From: an uncultured Bartonella sp.
Lineage (GTDB): Bacteria > Pseudomonadota > Alphaproteobacteria > Rhizobiales > Rhizobiaceae
DNA length: 64,000 bases
Direction: 5' to 3'
NCBI GenBank assembly: GCA_946478235.1
Contig: CAMLBF010000001.1
Location: forward strand, 1-64,000
Shown: one piece after another, positions 19,558 to 29,978 of the stretch
Layout: the number at the start of each line of letters is the position of its first letter
How positions within the stretch are numbered: the first letter of the stretch is position 1
Program-made: the position numbers and the translations under genes
Notes under the pieces: model-generated
What the model was told of the DNA's origin: nothing
The model's database searches: none
What the model saw: the letters and a program-made list of their open reading frames with translations, nothing else

Positions 19558-20666
19558 ACCGTACGACGCCTCCATTCCTGATAGATGTCATTACCAAATG
19601 TTGCTTTATTGATAAGCGAAAACGCACTTAAACAACTATTAAAGTCTGGTGCAACAATTTTCTTAATCCCCAATTTGACTGGAGAATGAAACAACATCAA
19701 ACGATCGACCGCATCACTGTTCAGGAAGGTTGTCGCTGTTTTTGTGCCCCCTTCCAGCAAAACACTGGAAATGCCATTATTTGCCATGGCTCGCAAAATA
19801 TTATTCGGCGAAATTTTTTCATCGCTTACAGGAATTTCAATTAATTTAACACCAGCTTTAATAAGTAAGTCGGCTGTTTTTTCTGGTATTCTATCGCCAC
19901 AAATAACCCAAGTCGGCACTGATCTGGCAGTCTTTACAAGCGCACTATTGATTGGAATTTTAAGATCTTTATCAATCACAACCCGAATAGGCGAGCGATC
20001 TTCCAAACCGGGCAAACGACAGGTCAGTTGCGGATCATCTGCCAAAACAGTTGAAATACCAACCATAATGGCGTTTGTCCGTGCCCTTAACATATGGCTT
20101 ACGTTATGGGATATTGCGTTGCTGATTGTAATATTTCCTTGGTTATATAAGCCAATGCCACCATCCGCCGATATGGCCATTTTTAATGTAACTTCTGGCA
20201 AATTTGTTAGCTTACGACGAAAATAGGCACTCAATCCATTGAAAGCGCTATCTTGCAAAACATGCGATTTTACATCGATACCATGTGCCTTCAATATGTC
20301 TATACCTTTGCCTGCAACCCTTGTGTCTGGATCAACAATCCCAATAACAACACGGGCGATGCCTGCCTCCACCAATGCATTGGCACAAGGTGGCGTTTTG
20401 CCATAATGGGCGCAAGGTTCTAATGTCACATAAGCAGTGCCATGACGCGCTTTATCGCCAGCCATTTTCAATGCCTGTGTTTCAGCGTGAGGACGCCCAC
20501 CAATAGCGGTAACACCATGACCAACGATGGTTATTCCATCACTCGCAACAACTATTGCACCAACAGATGGGTTTTCAGCAGTACGACCAACATTTTTTTG
20601 CGCCAGCCGAATGGCGGCTGCCATAAAACGTTCGTCATTGGGATTTTCATGAAGTTGATGTGACAT
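19539..20666 (-). CDS. ribD: bifunctional pyrimidine deaminase/reductase RibD
   Basis: Second and third steps of riboflavin synthesis in one chain of about 375 residues. The N-terminal deaminase has zinc ligands HAE and [11 protein letters not shown]. The C-terminal NADPH reductase has [11 protein letters not shown], the [17 protein letters not shown] substrate site and a late [12 protein letters not shown] motif. I use ATG 20666 ([15 protein letters not shown]), inside the end of nrdR. The open frame extends to 20750, but that would put 28 non-conserved residues ahead. It overlaps nrdR by 20 bases. Confidence 0.93.
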   Translation of the reverse strand: MSHQLHENPNDERFMAAAIRLAQKNVGRTAENPSVGAIVVASDGITIVGHGVTAIGGRPHAETQALKMAGDKARHGTAYVTLEPCAHYGKTPPCANALVEAGIARVVIGIVDPDTRVAGKGIDILKAHGIDVKSHVLQDSAFNGLSAYFRRKLTNLPEVTLKMAISADGGIGLYNQGNITISNAISHNVSHMLRARTNAIMVGISTVLADDPQLTCRLPGLEDRSPIRVVIDKDLKIPINSALVKTARSVPTWVICGDRIPEKTADLLIKAGVKLIEIPVSDEKISPNNILRAMANNGISSVLLEGGTKTATTFLNSDAVDRLMLFHSPVKLGIKKIVAPDFNSCLSAFSLINKATFGNDIYQEWRRRTVCSPEL

Positions 20667-21129
20667 CTTTCTCGCTGTCGGTGTCGGATAATTCATCAAT
20701 GACGTTATGAAAATCACTTGCGGTACGGAAGTTACGGTATACCGAGGCAAAACGAATATACGCTATGTCATCGATAACTTTTAAAGCTTCCATAACAAGG
20801 CGACCAATTTCTTCCGTTGGGACTTCTGTTTCTCCCGAGCTTTCAAGCTGCCTGACAATGCCAGAAATTGCACGTTCTATACGCTCTGATTCAATATTGC
20901 GTTTGCGCAAGGCAACTTCAACCGACCGCATAAGCTTGTCACGATCAAACGGAACGCGTCTCCCGCTTTTTTTAATAACCATCAATTCACGCAATTGGAC
21001 ACGTTCAAACGTTGTAAACCGGCCAGCGCATACGGGGCAAATGCGGCGGCGGCGGATAACCGAGCCATCCTCCGCCGGACGAGAATCCTTTACCTGTGTA
21101 TCTTCAGCTTGGCAGTAAGGACACCGCAT
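20647..21129 (-). CDS. nrdR: transcriptional repressor NrdR
   Basis: Nucleotide-sensing repressor of ribonucleotide reductase genes, 160 residues. A zinc ribbon ([17 protein letters not shown] and CPVCAGRF) is followed by an ATP-cone domain ([19 protein letters not shown] to [11 protein letters not shown]). Placement between glyA and ribD is typical for Alphaproteobacteria. A NrdR-box-like palindrome lies upstream of nrdJ in this window (32965-32980), a likely target. Confidence 0.96.
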   Translation of the reverse strand: MRCPYCQAEDTQVKDSRPAEDGSVIRRRRICPVCAGRFTTFERVQLRELMVIKKSGRRVPFDRDKLMRSVEVALRKRNIESERIERAISGIVRQLESSGETEVPTEEIGRLVMEALKVIDDIAYIRFASVYRNFRTASDFHNVIDELSDTDSEKDVTSTS

Positions 21130-21149
21130 TTTAAACTCCGTTTAATTGA

Positions 21150-22457
21150 TTATCCGAGATAAGGATAAAGAGGGAAACGTTCCGTTAATTCCTTTACCTG
21201 ATCTCTTACATGGGATTCAACAGCTGTATTCTCTTCATCAGAATTTGCTTTTTTAAGCCCATCAAGAACTTCTGAAATCAGCTCACCAATTTTGGTAAAC
21301 TCTGCTTCACCAAAACCACGGGTGGTCGCAGCTGGTGTTCCCAAACGAATACCGGATGTCACAAAAGGTTTTTCCGGATCAAAAGGAATACCATTTTTGT
21401 TACATGTAATATTGGCGCGCCCCAATGCACCTTCCGCACGTTTGCCAGTAGCGTTTTTAGGACGAAGATCAACCAGAAGTAAATGGTTATCGGTGCCGCC
21501 TGATACAATATCGAGACCATTTTTAATCAGACTTGCGGACAATGCTTTTGCATTAGCAACGACATTGGCTGCATAAGTTTTAAAAGATGGTTGTAACGCT
21601 TCACCAAAAGCCACAGCTTTTGCCGCAATAACATGCATTAATGGACCGCCTTGAATGCCTGGAAAAACAGCCGAATTAATTTTCTTTGCAATGGCTTCAT
21701 CATTGGTCAAAATCATGCCACCACGAGGTCCACGAAGTGATTTATGGGTTGTTGACGTTACAACATGAGCATGTGGAACTGGCGACGGATGAACACCACC
21801 TGCAACCAAACCGGAAATGTGAGCCATATCGACCATTAGATATGCGCCGACTTCATCAGCAATTTCTCTAAAACGCTTCCAATCCCAAAAACGCGAATAA
21901 GCCGTACCACCAGCCAATATCAGCTTTGGTTTATTTTCACGAGCAATGCGGGCAACTTCATCCATGTCGATACGTTGGTCATCTTTACGAACACCATAAG
22001 AAACAACATTAAACCATTTACCAGACATATTGACTGGCGAACCATGTGTTAGATGGCCACCTGAATTTAAATCAAGCCCCATAAATGTGTCACCCGGCTG
22101 CAACAGCGCGAAAAACACGGCCTGATTCATTTGACTACCAGAATTTGGTTGAACGTTAACAAAAGCTGCACCAAAAAGCTTTTTCGCTCTTTCTATGGCG
22201 AGCGTCTCTACAACATCAACAAATTGACAACCGCCGTAGTATCGCTTGCCCGGATAACCTTCAGCATATTTATTAGTGAGCACCGACCCTTGCGCTTCCA
22301 ACACGGCGCGAGAGACGATATTCTCAGATGCGATAAGTTCAATCTCATGACGCTGACGCCCCAATTCATTTCGAATGGCATCAAACACTTCAGAATCAAC
22401 ATTTTTAAGATCATCATTAAAAAAGCGCTCTTGCGCCGCATTCATTTGGTGGCTCAT
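21150..22457 (-). CDS. glyA: serine hydroxymethyltransferase
   Basis: A PLP enzyme interconverting serine and glycine with tetrahydrofolate, the main source of one-carbon units. The chain has 435 residues from ATG 22457, with AGGA upstream. The frame is open to 22487, but the extra ten residues are not conserved. The PLP lysine is in [14 protein letters not shown], with [10 protein letters not shown] and [14 protein letters not shown] in the N-terminal region. First gene of the glyA-nrdR-ribD-ribE block, with 20 bases to nrdR. Confidence 0.97.
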   Translation of the reverse strand: MSHQMNAAQERFFNDDLKNVDSEVFDAIRNELGRQRHEIELIASENIVSRAVLEAQGSVLTNKYAEGYPGKRYYGGCQFVDVVETLAIERAKKLFGAAFVNVQPNSGSQMNQAVFFALLQPGDTFMGLDLNSGGHLTHGSPVNMSGKWFNVVSYGVRKDDQRIDMDEVARIARENKPKLILAGGTAYSRFWDWKRFREIADEVGAYLMVDMAHISGLVAGGVHPSPVPHAHVVTSTTHKSLRGPRGGMILTNDEAIAKKINSAVFPGIQGGPLMHVIAAKAVAFGEALQPSFKTYAANVVANAKALSASLIKNGLDIVSGGTDNHLLLVDLRPKNATGKRAEGALGRANITCNKNGIPFDPEKPFVTSGIRLGTPAATTRGFGEAEFTKIGELISEVLDGLKKANSDEENTAVESHVRDQVKELTERFPLYPYLG

Positions 22458-22757
22458 TGGATAAATCCTATAAAAGAAATTGGTCATTACTCGAATAGCA
22501 CAGCTTAACCAGATGATAAATTAGTTTACAGAGAAATAACCCACTAAATGCCGAAAAATTATTTCAATTTATATGGTATTAATTGTGTCACCAAACACCC
22601 TTGAAACTGTGTCAAAACTTCAGCTTACCCTATGGACGCATCAGATAAGTTTTAAAAAATAGTTTTGCTTGCAATTTCAATTATTTTTCACTTTGTTTTT
22701 TCAAGCATTTATATAGTATTCCTCCACGTTTTAACCTCAGCAATCAAGGCAATAATC
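22458..22757. other. divergent intergenic region glyA/argC
   Basis: About 300 bases holding the promoters of two divergent genes. No riboswitch of the glycine type and no clear operator were recognised. Confidence 0.4.
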
Positions 22758-23690
22758 ATGCGTACGAAAGTTTTTATTGACGGCGAGCACGGAACAACTG
22801 GACTGCAGATACAAAAGCGTTTGTCTAACCGTACTGATCTCGAAATTTTATCGATTCCCCATGAGGAACGTCATAATCTTGCATCACGCCTTGATCGCTT
22901 GAACAGCGCAGATATTGCGATACTATGCTTGCCTGATGATGCTGCAATAGAAACAGTTAAGCTACTATCAGAAAACAAGAAGATCCGTGTCATCGACAGT
23001 TCTACAGCGCATCGAATTTCCAATGATTGGGTCTACGGTTTTGCTGAATTGACATCAGGACAAATTGACAAGATTAGATCTGCTCGTATGGTTGCCAACC
23101 CTGGGTGTTATCCAACAGGTGCGATTGGCATTATTCGCCCACTTCGGGAAGCAGGTATATTACAACAGGACTATCCAATTTCGATCAATGCTGTTTCCGG
23201 CTACACTGGCGGCGGAAAAAAGATGATTGAGCAAATGGAAGATACTGTTGGTGATAACCGTATCACCGCAAATTATTTTCTCTATGGCCTGAACATGAAG
23301 CATAAGCACACGCCGGAAATTCGCGTGCATGGGCTGTTATCCAATACGCCTATTTTTGTTCCAAGTGTTGCGAGGTTTCCGCAAGGAATGATTGTAAATC
23401 TTCCGCTCCATCAAAATTTACTGGCAAAAAAAGTTACAGCGGATGATTTGCGCGAGATTTTCAGTGCGCACTATCAAGATCAAAGCCATATTATGATTGC
23501 AGATAGTGATGAATGTGCCAAAACAGCGCGATTGGATGGCGAGATACTGGCAAACACAGATAAAATGAAAATCTTCGTGTTCGGCGATGATGCCACCGGC
23601 ATTTATAATATTTGTGCAGTGCTTGATAATTTAGGCAAAGGTGCTTCGGGTGCCGCGGTTCAAAATCTTGATCTAATGATCGGCAAATAA
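22758..23690 (+). CDS. argC: N-acetyl-gamma-glutamyl-phosphate reductase
   Basis: Third step of arginine synthesis. At 310 residues it fits the shorter type-2 ArgC subfamily. The N terminus reads VFIDGEHGTTGLQIQ (NADP-binding loop). The catalytic Cys lies in ANPGCYPTGAIG, and the SGYTGGGKKMIEQ segment is conserved. ATG 22758 is chosen with AAGG about eight bases upstream. The open frame begins at 22665, but the extra 31 residues form an unlikely hydrophobic stretch. Confidence 0.95.
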   Translation: MRTKVFIDGEHGTTGLQIQKRLSNRTDLEILSIPHEERHNLASRLDRLNSADIAILCLPDDAAIETVKLLSENKKIRVIDSSTAHRISNDWVYGFAELTSGQIDKIRSARMVANPGCYPTGAIGIIRPLREAGILQQDYPISINAVSGYTGGGKKMIEQMEDTVGDNRITANYFLYGLNMKHKHTPEIRVHGLLSNTPIFVPSVARFPQGMIVNLPLHQNLLAKKVTADDLREIFSAHYQDQSHIMIADSDECAKTARLDGEILANTDKMKIFVFGDDATGIYNICAVLDNLGKGASGAAVQNLDLMIGK

Positions 23691-23692
23691 TG

Positions 23693-23714
23693 AGAAGGTG
23701 GTTTTCACCACCTT
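23693..23714 (+). terminator. hairpin after argC
   Basis: An 8-bp stem GAAGGTGG/CCACCTTC with a 6-base loop starts two bases past the argC stop. No T-run follows on the forward strand, so it may be a weak terminator or an mRNA 3'-end stabiliser between the convergent argC and ctaA. Confidence 0.45.
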
Positions 23715-23744
23715 CCCTGCCCTATAAGATGAGTTTTATAAAAA

Positions 23745-24839
23745 TTAACTTATCTTATGATGATTGATAACAGGATAAGCACCCTTTGTTGCACGCCAAT
23801 GCGCAACAGCAAAACAGAGAACAAACAAAGCAAATGCCTGATGGATCAATCCCCAGCTTATCGGCACCTCTGTTAATAGGGTAATTACACCAAATAGTGC
23901 TTGTATTAAAATTAGGATAAGCAACCACATGGCACGCCGTGCATGTGTTGTTCCAGATGCCAGTTTTTCAACACTAAATGCATGGATCAACGCAGCAATT
24001 AGCAGTGCATAAGCAAAACATCTATGAACGAATTGTACTGTTAAACGATTTTCAAAAAGATTACGCCATGCTGGATTATCAATTAACAAACCATCTGGAA
24101 TCAATTGTCCATCCATAAGTGGCCAAGTGTTATAGACCTTACCAGCATGAAGACCTGCGACAAGTGCACCTAAATAGATTTGAAACAAGGTCATAAACAC
24201 CAACCAGCCGGCAAAACGCTGAATACTACGATTGGCAGGCTTTTCCGTATAGTCGGCTAAACCACGCGATACATAGGTAACGAATATCACAACGATACAA
24301 GCTGTAACCAGATGGATTGCAAGTCTATATTGGCTAACGCTTGTTAAATCGCTAGCACCAAGTCCAGATGCAACCATCCACCAACCAATAGCCCCTTGAA
24401 TGCCAATTAAAACCGGTACTGCTATCAATTGCGGTAGAATGTTTTTTTCAATGCGTTTCGTTGCCCAAAACCAGATAAGTCCAACTAATGCAATAACGCC
24501 AACAAGGCGCGCCAATAAACGGTGTCCCCACTCCCACCAGAAAATGCCTTTAAACTGCTCAAGTGTCATTCCATGATTGACGAGCTTGTATTGGGCAATT
24601 TGTTGATATTTTTCAAATTCGTCTTGCCATTGTTCTTGTCCGATTGGTGGAATAACGCCATGCACTGGTTTCCATTCGGTAATGGATAGTCCCGAGCCGG
24701 TCATACGTGTCGCCCCACCGACAATAACAATTGTTAAACATAACAGCAAAACAACATAGAGCCACTTTTGTATCATATTACGATTACGCATTTGTTGCGG
24801 CGTAAGCGATGTATCATCCTCAATAGCAATGCTAGTCAT
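23745..24839 (-). CDS. ctaA: heme A synthase (COX15 type)
   Basis: An inner-membrane enzyme of 364 residues that oxidises heme O to heme A for cytochrome aa3. It has about eight membrane helices in two related halves, with the heme-ligand histidines in [33 protein letters not shown] and [11 protein letters not shown]. The first extramembrane loop has the family motif [19 protein letters not shown]. Its presence implies a heme-A terminal oxidase encoded elsewhere. It is monocistronic by spacing and convergent with argC. Confidence 0.95.
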   Translation of the reverse strand: MTSIAIEDDTSLTPQQMRNRNMIQKWLYVVLLLCLTIVIVGGATRMTGSGLSITEWKPVHGVIPPIGQEQWQDEFEKYQQIAQYKLVNHGMTLEQFKGIFWWEWGHRLLARLVGVIALVGLIWFWATKRIEKNILPQLIAVPVLIGIQGAIGWWMVASGLGASDLTSVSQYRLAIHLVTACIVVIFVTYVSRGLADYTEKPANRSIQRFAGWLVFMTLFQIYLGALVAGLHAGKVYNTWPLMDGQLIPDGLLIDNPAWRNLFENRLTVQFVHRCFAYALLIAALIHAFSVEKLASGTTHARRAMWLLILILIQALFGVITLLTEVPISWGLIHQAFALFVLCFAVAHWRATKGAYPVINHHKIS

Positions 24840-24959
24840 ATTGAACAGCTTTCAACCAATAAATCGAACCTAAGATTAACTCTCTTATTCGTGCAGCAAT
24901 GCAGGATAGATTACAAGACCATTAGCCGCGACAAGCCGTCGCGTTAAACAATTTTCTTG

Positions 24960-26762
24960 TTAAAATGAGACATTATAAAGCGGTGTCGTATGCGGTATAT
25001 CCACCGACTTAAAGGTTGTTTGCCATGTTGTTTGCTCGCTGTCATTTTTTGCACAAACAACCGTACAATCGCAAAGCGTAACGATCTCTTTCAATCCATA
25101 GCTTGGTCGTGTCGACATGGTAAAGAGAACGATGTCATATTGCTCTGTTATCGTATCAACAAGCCGTCCAATGTCCGTTGAAAAATCCCTTGCCCTCATG
25201 GCACTTGCAAGTCCTTGAGGTAAAATATCGATACCTGTATCGTAGTCTTTATAGATAACCTCTTGAATTGCTGCGTCGCCGGTTAAAACATCTGTAAAAC
25301 CACGATGTGGTCCAATTAAGCTTCCTATCTGGCTGGCCGAGATATCAATAAGTAAAACTTTATTTTTATTTTTTTCAAAAACTATGCCAATCCGTGCAGC
25401 AATCTGTGCAGCATAGTGACCTGCGACTATAACTCTTTTCGCTGAACTATGTTCTAGCGATTGAATTAAATCATCAAATGTCTGTTTCTCATCTTCATGT
25501 GTCACAACGATATTTTGTTCAGAAACATCTCGTTCTAAATTCGATTGTGATTGGTCATTTGAAAATGATTTGGTATTTGCCGCCCTATTGCCAATAATGC
25601 TTTTCTCGATAAACAGCACCAAAGCCCAAAATATACATAACCCTAATACAAAAGCAAAAACAACAAGATAAGATAACTGGTTTGAGAGATTGGATTTTTC
25701 AACCTGAATGGGACGAGCTTGCACAAAAAAAACTGTTGAGGGTTTTGTGGTCTGCCGCAAATAGGTTTGGTCATATTCTGCCCAGCTTTGTTTGAGTTGG
25801 CGTTCGAAATTCGAAAACGCCTTATCCAATGCATTTACCTCTATCGCATTTTCACCAACTAATTCCTTATATAAGCTATTTTCCATTGCTCGCGCCATTT
25901 TGGCATTAAGATAGAGTTGGTTGATTGTCAGAGCTATTTTATCCGAAAGCGCCTTATCTATCGCCTTCTCTTCCGCAATAACCGCCTTGATTTGTGGGTG
26001 CTTTTCACCAAGCTGACTTTGCAGATAAGCTCTTTGTGTTTTTATCTTATTTAATTGGTCGGATAGTTGCGAAACGGCAGGATCATGCGCAATAAATTCA
26101 AGAACCAAGGGCGATTGTTGCTTTTGCAATATCTCTTCCAAGGCCTGAATACGCGTTTCATAGGCAATGCGTTTATTAACAGCGTCAAAAAATTTGGAAT
26201 ATAAACCCGTATCTGTGGTGTTCTGGGAATTCGTATGAAACAGCTCTTTTAACGAGGCTTTAAAATCGCTTGCTGCTGCAGTTATTGCCTTATCACGCCG
26301 CTTTTGCTCTTCAGCCAAGTCTAAATTCTGTTTGTTAGCAACAACATTCAAAACACGTTGGCGAAAAATCTCAACCCAATGTGTGACTGTGTCTTTTGCC
26401 ACTCTTTTATTGTCCGCAGTAAAAGAAAGTGAGAAGCTATTTTTTTTTGCAATTATACTGGCAGAACGATAAAAATCCGGTTCGGACAGATAAATTCCCT
26501 CTCCTACTAACCTATTCGCCAATTCTTTATAAACAGATTTTGACAGCAGGATAGCTGCCGCATTATCCCGTTCTGGTTCTGCTATGGGATTGCCATAACC
26601 ATCAACCAGTAAAGATTCGGTTTTTGCAATAAAAACAGATGGATAAGATAGACAGATAATCCAGAAAAAAGTTGCGCATATCAGAACAGACAGCAAAATC
26701 ATCAATATATTTTGCGGCAAAAAATACATAAAAACGGATGATGATTTTGCTCTACTTATCAT
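24960..26762 (-). CDS. Wzz/GumC-type chain-length protein with degenerate BY-kinase domain
   Basis: A 600-residue protein with the layout of polysaccharide co-polymerases. A membrane helix lies near residues 17-43, a long periplasmic coiled-coil region at about 110-350 and a second membrane helix near 365-390. A cytoplasmic Rossmann-like domain from residue 440 matches bacterial tyrosine kinases. The domain is damaged: the P-loop position reads VAGHYAAQIAARIG, without GKS/T. The following strand (KVLLIDIS) keeps an Asp, and no C-terminal Tyr cluster is present. No glycosyltransferase, flippase or export genes lie nearby. It probably regulates or scaffolds surface polysaccharide assembly rather than phosphorylating. 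Confidence 0.75.
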   Translation of the reverse strand: MISRAKSSSVFMYFLPQNILMILLSVLICATFFWIICLSYPSVFIAKTESLLVDGYGNPIAEPERDNAAAILLSKSVYKELANRLVGEGIYLSEPDFYRSASIIAKKNSFSLSFTADNKRVAKDTVTHWVEIFRQRVLNVVANKQNLDLAEEQKRRDKAITAAASDFKASLKELFHTNSQNTTDTGLYSKFFDAVNKRIAYETRIQALEEILQKQQSPLVLEFIAHDPAVSQLSDQLNKIKTQRAYLQSQLGEKHPQIKAVIAEEKAIDKALSDKIALTINQLYLNAKMARAMENSLYKELVGENAIEVNALDKAFSNFERQLKQSWAEYDQTYLRQTTKPSTVFFVQARPIQVEKSNLSNQLSYLVVFAFVLGLCIFWALVLFIEKSIIGNRAANTKSFSNDQSQSNLERDVSEQNIVVTHEDEKQTFDDLIQSLEHSSAKRVIVAGHYAAQIAARIGIVFEKNKNKVLLIDISASQIGSLIGPHRGFTDVLTGDAAIQEVIYKDYDTGIDILPQGLASAMRARDFSTDIGRLVDTITEQYDIVLFTMSTRPSYGLKEIVTLCDCTVVCAKNDSEQTTWQTTFKSVDIPHTTPLYNVSF

Positions 26763-26832
26763 TCCTGTTCATCTGAAACCGATTCTTCTTTTTTCCAGAT
26801 AAACGAAAAGGTGTAACTAACCCCTTAAAATA

Positions 26833-26863
26833 AATAAAAAAAACCGCCATTTCGGCGGTTTTT
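26833..26863 (-). terminator. Rho-independent terminator of the L,D-transpeptidase gene
   Basis: An 8-bp stem AAACCGCC/GGCGGTTT with loop ATTTC, followed by a T-run on the reverse strand. It is about 40 bases beyond the stop codon. Confidence 0.9.
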
Positions 26864-26900
26864 CATAATGTTGAAGAAATAATAATCAACAGCGTCAAAA

Positions 26901-28199
26901 TTAGTTCGCTGTATCCAAAGCCAATTCAGATGAACCGTCCATATGATAAATGTCATCACGAAACTGGACAACACCATCACCAGTTGACCAAGCCGAAATA
27001 TATACAAAATGCAATGGGATAGGATCCGGTATATTAATTGGCGTGTTTTTACGCGATTGAATGACTTCTTCCATATGCGCACGATCCCAACCCGGGGTAT
27101 TTTTCAAAATCCATTGGTTTAAATCGCGAATATTCTGAATACGGATACAACCTGATGAGTCAAACCGCATAAGACTGTTAAATAGTGTCTGTTGCGGCGT
27201 GTCATGCATATAAACCGAATATGGATTGGCAAAGTTGATCTTAGTAGAAGACATAGCATTGATCTTACCCGGATCTTGCCGGAACATTAAACCAACTGCC
27301 TCATCGCTGTTCCAATTGACGCTTTGTGGCGATACTTCTTCGCCTTTACCGTCAAATATATGGATATTATTGTCCGCAAGATATTTCGGATTCTTCTGCA
27401 TAAGAGGAATAATATCTTTACGGATAATGGATTTAGGCACTGTCCAAAATGGATTAAGAATAATCTGACTGATCTTTGAATCAAGCAAAGGCGTTTGACG
27501 ATCAATTTTGCCAACCACAGCCGTATGCCGTTGTGCAACAACACCATTTTCCACTGCTTCAATCTGCGCAGCCGGAATATTGACCATCACAAACCGCTCT
27601 TCTTTTGACACCATTTCTGCTTTCGGTGTCAAACGGACAACATTTGTACGCAATTGGTTAAGTCGTGTTTGGGCGTCAACATTTAGACATTTGTAGGTTG
27701 CTTCACCAGTTACACCATCAGCCGGCAAACCATGGCGCAATTGGAAACGTTTTACAGCTGCGTCAACATAGGTATCAAAAGCTTCTGACGACATGCCAGC
27801 ATTAGCGGAAAGGTCACCCGATGCAGCCAATCTTTGGCGCAATGCCACAACAGCTGGGTGAGAAACACCTATTTGCAATTTGCCTTGTTGTGTTGGAACT
27901 CTATTCCACCCGCCACGATTAACAATCTGCTCATATTCAGAAATGGAGTTTTGGGTGAAAGACACCGTTTGAAAACTAAGAACGGGCTGATTTGATGCTA
28001 CGCGTGCGCCACCAGAAGCACCAGAATCAAACTGGTCATCCCAGCGACCTCTACCATTTTGAGCCAACAGTGTTTGGCCAGATGACCTAGCAATTGCTGG
28101 CATGGCATATGCAACAGCAGTTAATGACGCTAACGACTTCAAAAATAGCCTGCGCCCGACATAACGATTTCCGTTAGATTGCACGTTCTTTTTTGTCAT
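26901..28199 (-). CDS. L,D-transpeptidase (YkuD) with peptidoglycan-binding domain
   Basis: An envelope enzyme that forms 3-3 crosslinks in peptidoglycan or attaches proteins to it. The N terminus has a twin-arginine-like signal (GRRLFLKSLASL, then a hydrophobic run ending AIA). A helical peptidoglycan-binding domain follows around residues 100-160 (AVKRFQLRHGLPADGVTG). The YkuD catalytic domain is C-terminal, with the active-site His in VYMHDTP and Cys in RFDSSGCIRIQNI. I use ATG 28199; a start at 28220 would add seven residues. The gene stands alone with its own terminator. Confidence 0.88.
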   Translation of the reverse strand: MTKKNVQSNGNRYVGRRLFLKSLASLTAVAYAMPAIARSSGQTLLAQNGRGRWDDQFDSGASGGARVASNQPVLSFQTVSFTQNSISEYEQIVNRGGWNRVPTQQGKLQIGVSHPAVVALRQRLAASGDLSANAGMSSEAFDTYVDAAVKRFQLRHGLPADGVTGEATYKCLNVDAQTRLNQLRTNVVRLTPKAEMVSKEERFVMVNIPAAQIEAVENGVVAQRHTAVVGKIDRQTPLLDSKISQIILNPFWTVPKSIIRKDIIPLMQKNPKYLADNNIHIFDGKGEEVSPQSVNWNSDEAVGLMFRQDPGKINAMSSTKINFANPYSVYMHDTPQQTLFNSLMRFDSSGCIRIQNIRDLNQWILKNTPGWDRAHMEEVIQSRKNTPINIPDPIPLHFVYISAWSTGDGVVQFRDDIYHMDGSSELALDTAN

Positions 28200-28359
28200 T
28201 TTATTATCTTTCAAGCACATTACTATCTGACCATGGTTCTATCTTTATAGAAACATCAGATCAGCTTTATATCGTGCTATTATTTATCAATAACCCAAAT
28301 TACTATTTATATTATGCCACACAAACCATGCCCTAGCATAGTATTTTTAACAATACGCG

Positions 28360-28791
28360 TTAATATTCTGTAATCGTAACTGTTTTATGCCGTTTCTTCA
28401 AAAATATTACCACCTGAAACAGTATGAATAATAAAATAAGCAAACAATGCAAAAGTGCTATAAGTGGCATATAGCCAAAATAGGAATGATAAAAAGTAAA
28501 AGCCAAAGTTTCAGTCATTGCGGCGACAATCCATAAAACGATACCCCATGGAGATAACATCCATAAACCTAACGATGCTATAGGATAAAGCACACAAAAT
28601 ATTCCTGTTAAAACCTGCCATTGCCATGGCATATGGTCTATTCTCCAAAGTTCACCTGGAAAAACGCCAACAAGGCGAATCCAATAACATGCCCCCATAC
28701 CAAGGCATATAACAGCCAAAAAACGCAAATAAATCCAATATCCTATTAAAATAGGGTCTATTTTCTTTAATTGCCTTATGTGCTTGACCAT
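28360..28791 (-). CDS. small four-helix inner-membrane protein (possibly DUF6163)
   Basis: A 143-residue protein with four predicted membrane helices, centred on FLAVICLGMGACYWI, VLTGIFCVLYPIASLGLWML, WGIVLWIVAAMTETLAF and LIALLHCLLILLFILFQVVIFL. The short ends are basic. It resembles a family of rhizobial membrane proteins I recall as DUF6163, but I cannot confirm the assignment. Its ATG overlaps the stop of the upstream hydrolase gene by one base (TAATG), so the two are almost certainly co-transcribed and translationally coupled. Confidence 0.65.
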   Translation of the reverse strand: MVKHIRQLKKIDPILIGYWIYLRFLAVICLGMGACYWIRLVGVFPGELWRIDHMPWQWQVLTGIFCVLYPIASLGLWMLSPWGIVLWIVAAMTETLAFTFYHSYFGYMPLIALLHCLLILLFILFQVVIFLKKRHKTVTITEY

Positions 28792-29840
28792 TAAATAATC
28801 AACTCGTTATCAACTGGTTGAAAATAGGAGTCTACTATTTCTTCCGTGACATTTTCCAACTTGTCTGGCTGCCATTTCGGAGTGCGATCCTTATCAATAA
28901 GGGCTGCCCGCACACCTTCATAAAAATCATGATTATCCATCATATGGTGGGCAATTCTATTTTCAAGCTTTAGACAATCATTCAGTCCCAATGGTTTACA
29001 CATGGACATCGCTCGCCAAATCACTTTTAAACTGGTTGGCGACCTTAATGACAGTTTATCCAAACAACTTTGAGCGAACTCATTACCGTCACTGGCCTTT
29101 TGTTGCAAAGCTGCTATGCAGTCTTCCAAAGTAGATTTGCCAAAGCATTCCGCAATAAGAATACGTACCTCTGCACTTGTTTCATAATTTACTTCCAGCG
29201 CATATTGTTCCAACGCTGGACGTGGATTGCCCTGCTCAATAATACTTTGACGCAAGTTTTCAAGATTATCTTGAGAAACAGCATGTGTTGCCAAACCTGC
29301 CTGCAAACAATCACCCCATTTCAAGTGTTCCCCAGTCAAAGCGAGATAAACGCCAAAATTATCACTCAATCTTGGTAAAAATTCACCTGCCCCAACATCC
29401 GGAAAAAAACCAATAGAGCTTTCGGGCATTGAAAAAATAGTATTTTCGGTGACAATGCGATGCGAACCATGAACCGATATTCCTGCACCACCACCCATGC
29501 AAATTCCATCAAGAATAGCTATATAGGGTTTCGGAAATTCCCCAATATAAGCGTTGAGCCTATATTCTTCAGTAAAATAATGATAGTCAGGTTTGCCTGC
29601 TTTGCCTGATTTATAGGCCGCAACAATATCGCCACCTGAACAAAAAGCGCGTCCCTCGCCTTCAATTAACACACATAAAACATCATCATCAGTTTCCCAA
29701 CTATGAAGTGCCTTACTAAGCGCTTTTACCATTTTTTCGTTAAGAGCATTCAATACTTTAGGGCGCGTAAGCCGGACAATGCCAGTACGACCTTCTTTAA
29801 AAAAAGAAATATCTTTTCCACCGCCAAAATCAAGCTGCAT
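28791..29840 (-). CDS. 3-hydroxyisobutyryl-CoA hydrolase (crotonase family)
   Basis: A valine-degradation enzyme that hydrolyses 3-hydroxyisobutyryl-CoA; 349 residues, the length typical of HIBCH rather than of plain enoyl-CoA hydratases (about 260). The oxyanion-hole segments are GRAFCSGGDIVA and DGICMGGGAG. The catalytic Glu/Asp region is MPESSIGFFPDVGAGEFLPR. The C-terminal half carries the extra HIBCH domain (LIDKDRTPKWQPDKL). It is followed without a gap by the small membrane protein gene. Confidence 0.9.
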   Translation of the reverse strand: MQLDFGGGKDISFFKEGRTGIVRLTRPKVLNALNEKMVKALSKALHSWETDDDVLCVLIEGEGRAFCSGGDIVAAYKSGKAGKPDYHYFTEEYRLNAYIGEFPKPYIAILDGICMGGGAGISVHGSHRIVTENTIFSMPESSIGFFPDVGAGEFLPRLSDNFGVYLALTGEHLKWGDCLQAGLATHAVSQDNLENLRQSIIEQGNPRPALEQYALEVNYETSAEVRILIAECFGKSTLEDCIAALQQKASDGNEFAQSCLDKLSLRSPTSLKVIWRAMSMCKPLGLNDCLKLENRIAHHMMDNHDFYEGVRAALIDKDRTPKWQPDKLENVTEEIVDSYFQPVDNELII

Positions 29841-29978
29841 TGTCCAAACTCCTTAGGACCACCAAAGATTAAACACCTTTAAAACATTACAATGTGAAAT
29901 TGCAATCTGTCTTCCGCTTTGTTCGGTCATCTAAACCCAACATTTAACAACCTATATTTGTTTTAGCCATTTTCTTGT

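Noticed and set aside
20667-20750. N-terminal extension of RibD to 20750
   Set aside because: The 28 extra codons lie entirely within nrdR and do not resemble RibD. The ATG at 20666 fits better.
22458-22757. Glycine riboswitch upstream of glyA
   Set aside because: No GGGAGAG-type aptamer core could be found on the reverse strand.
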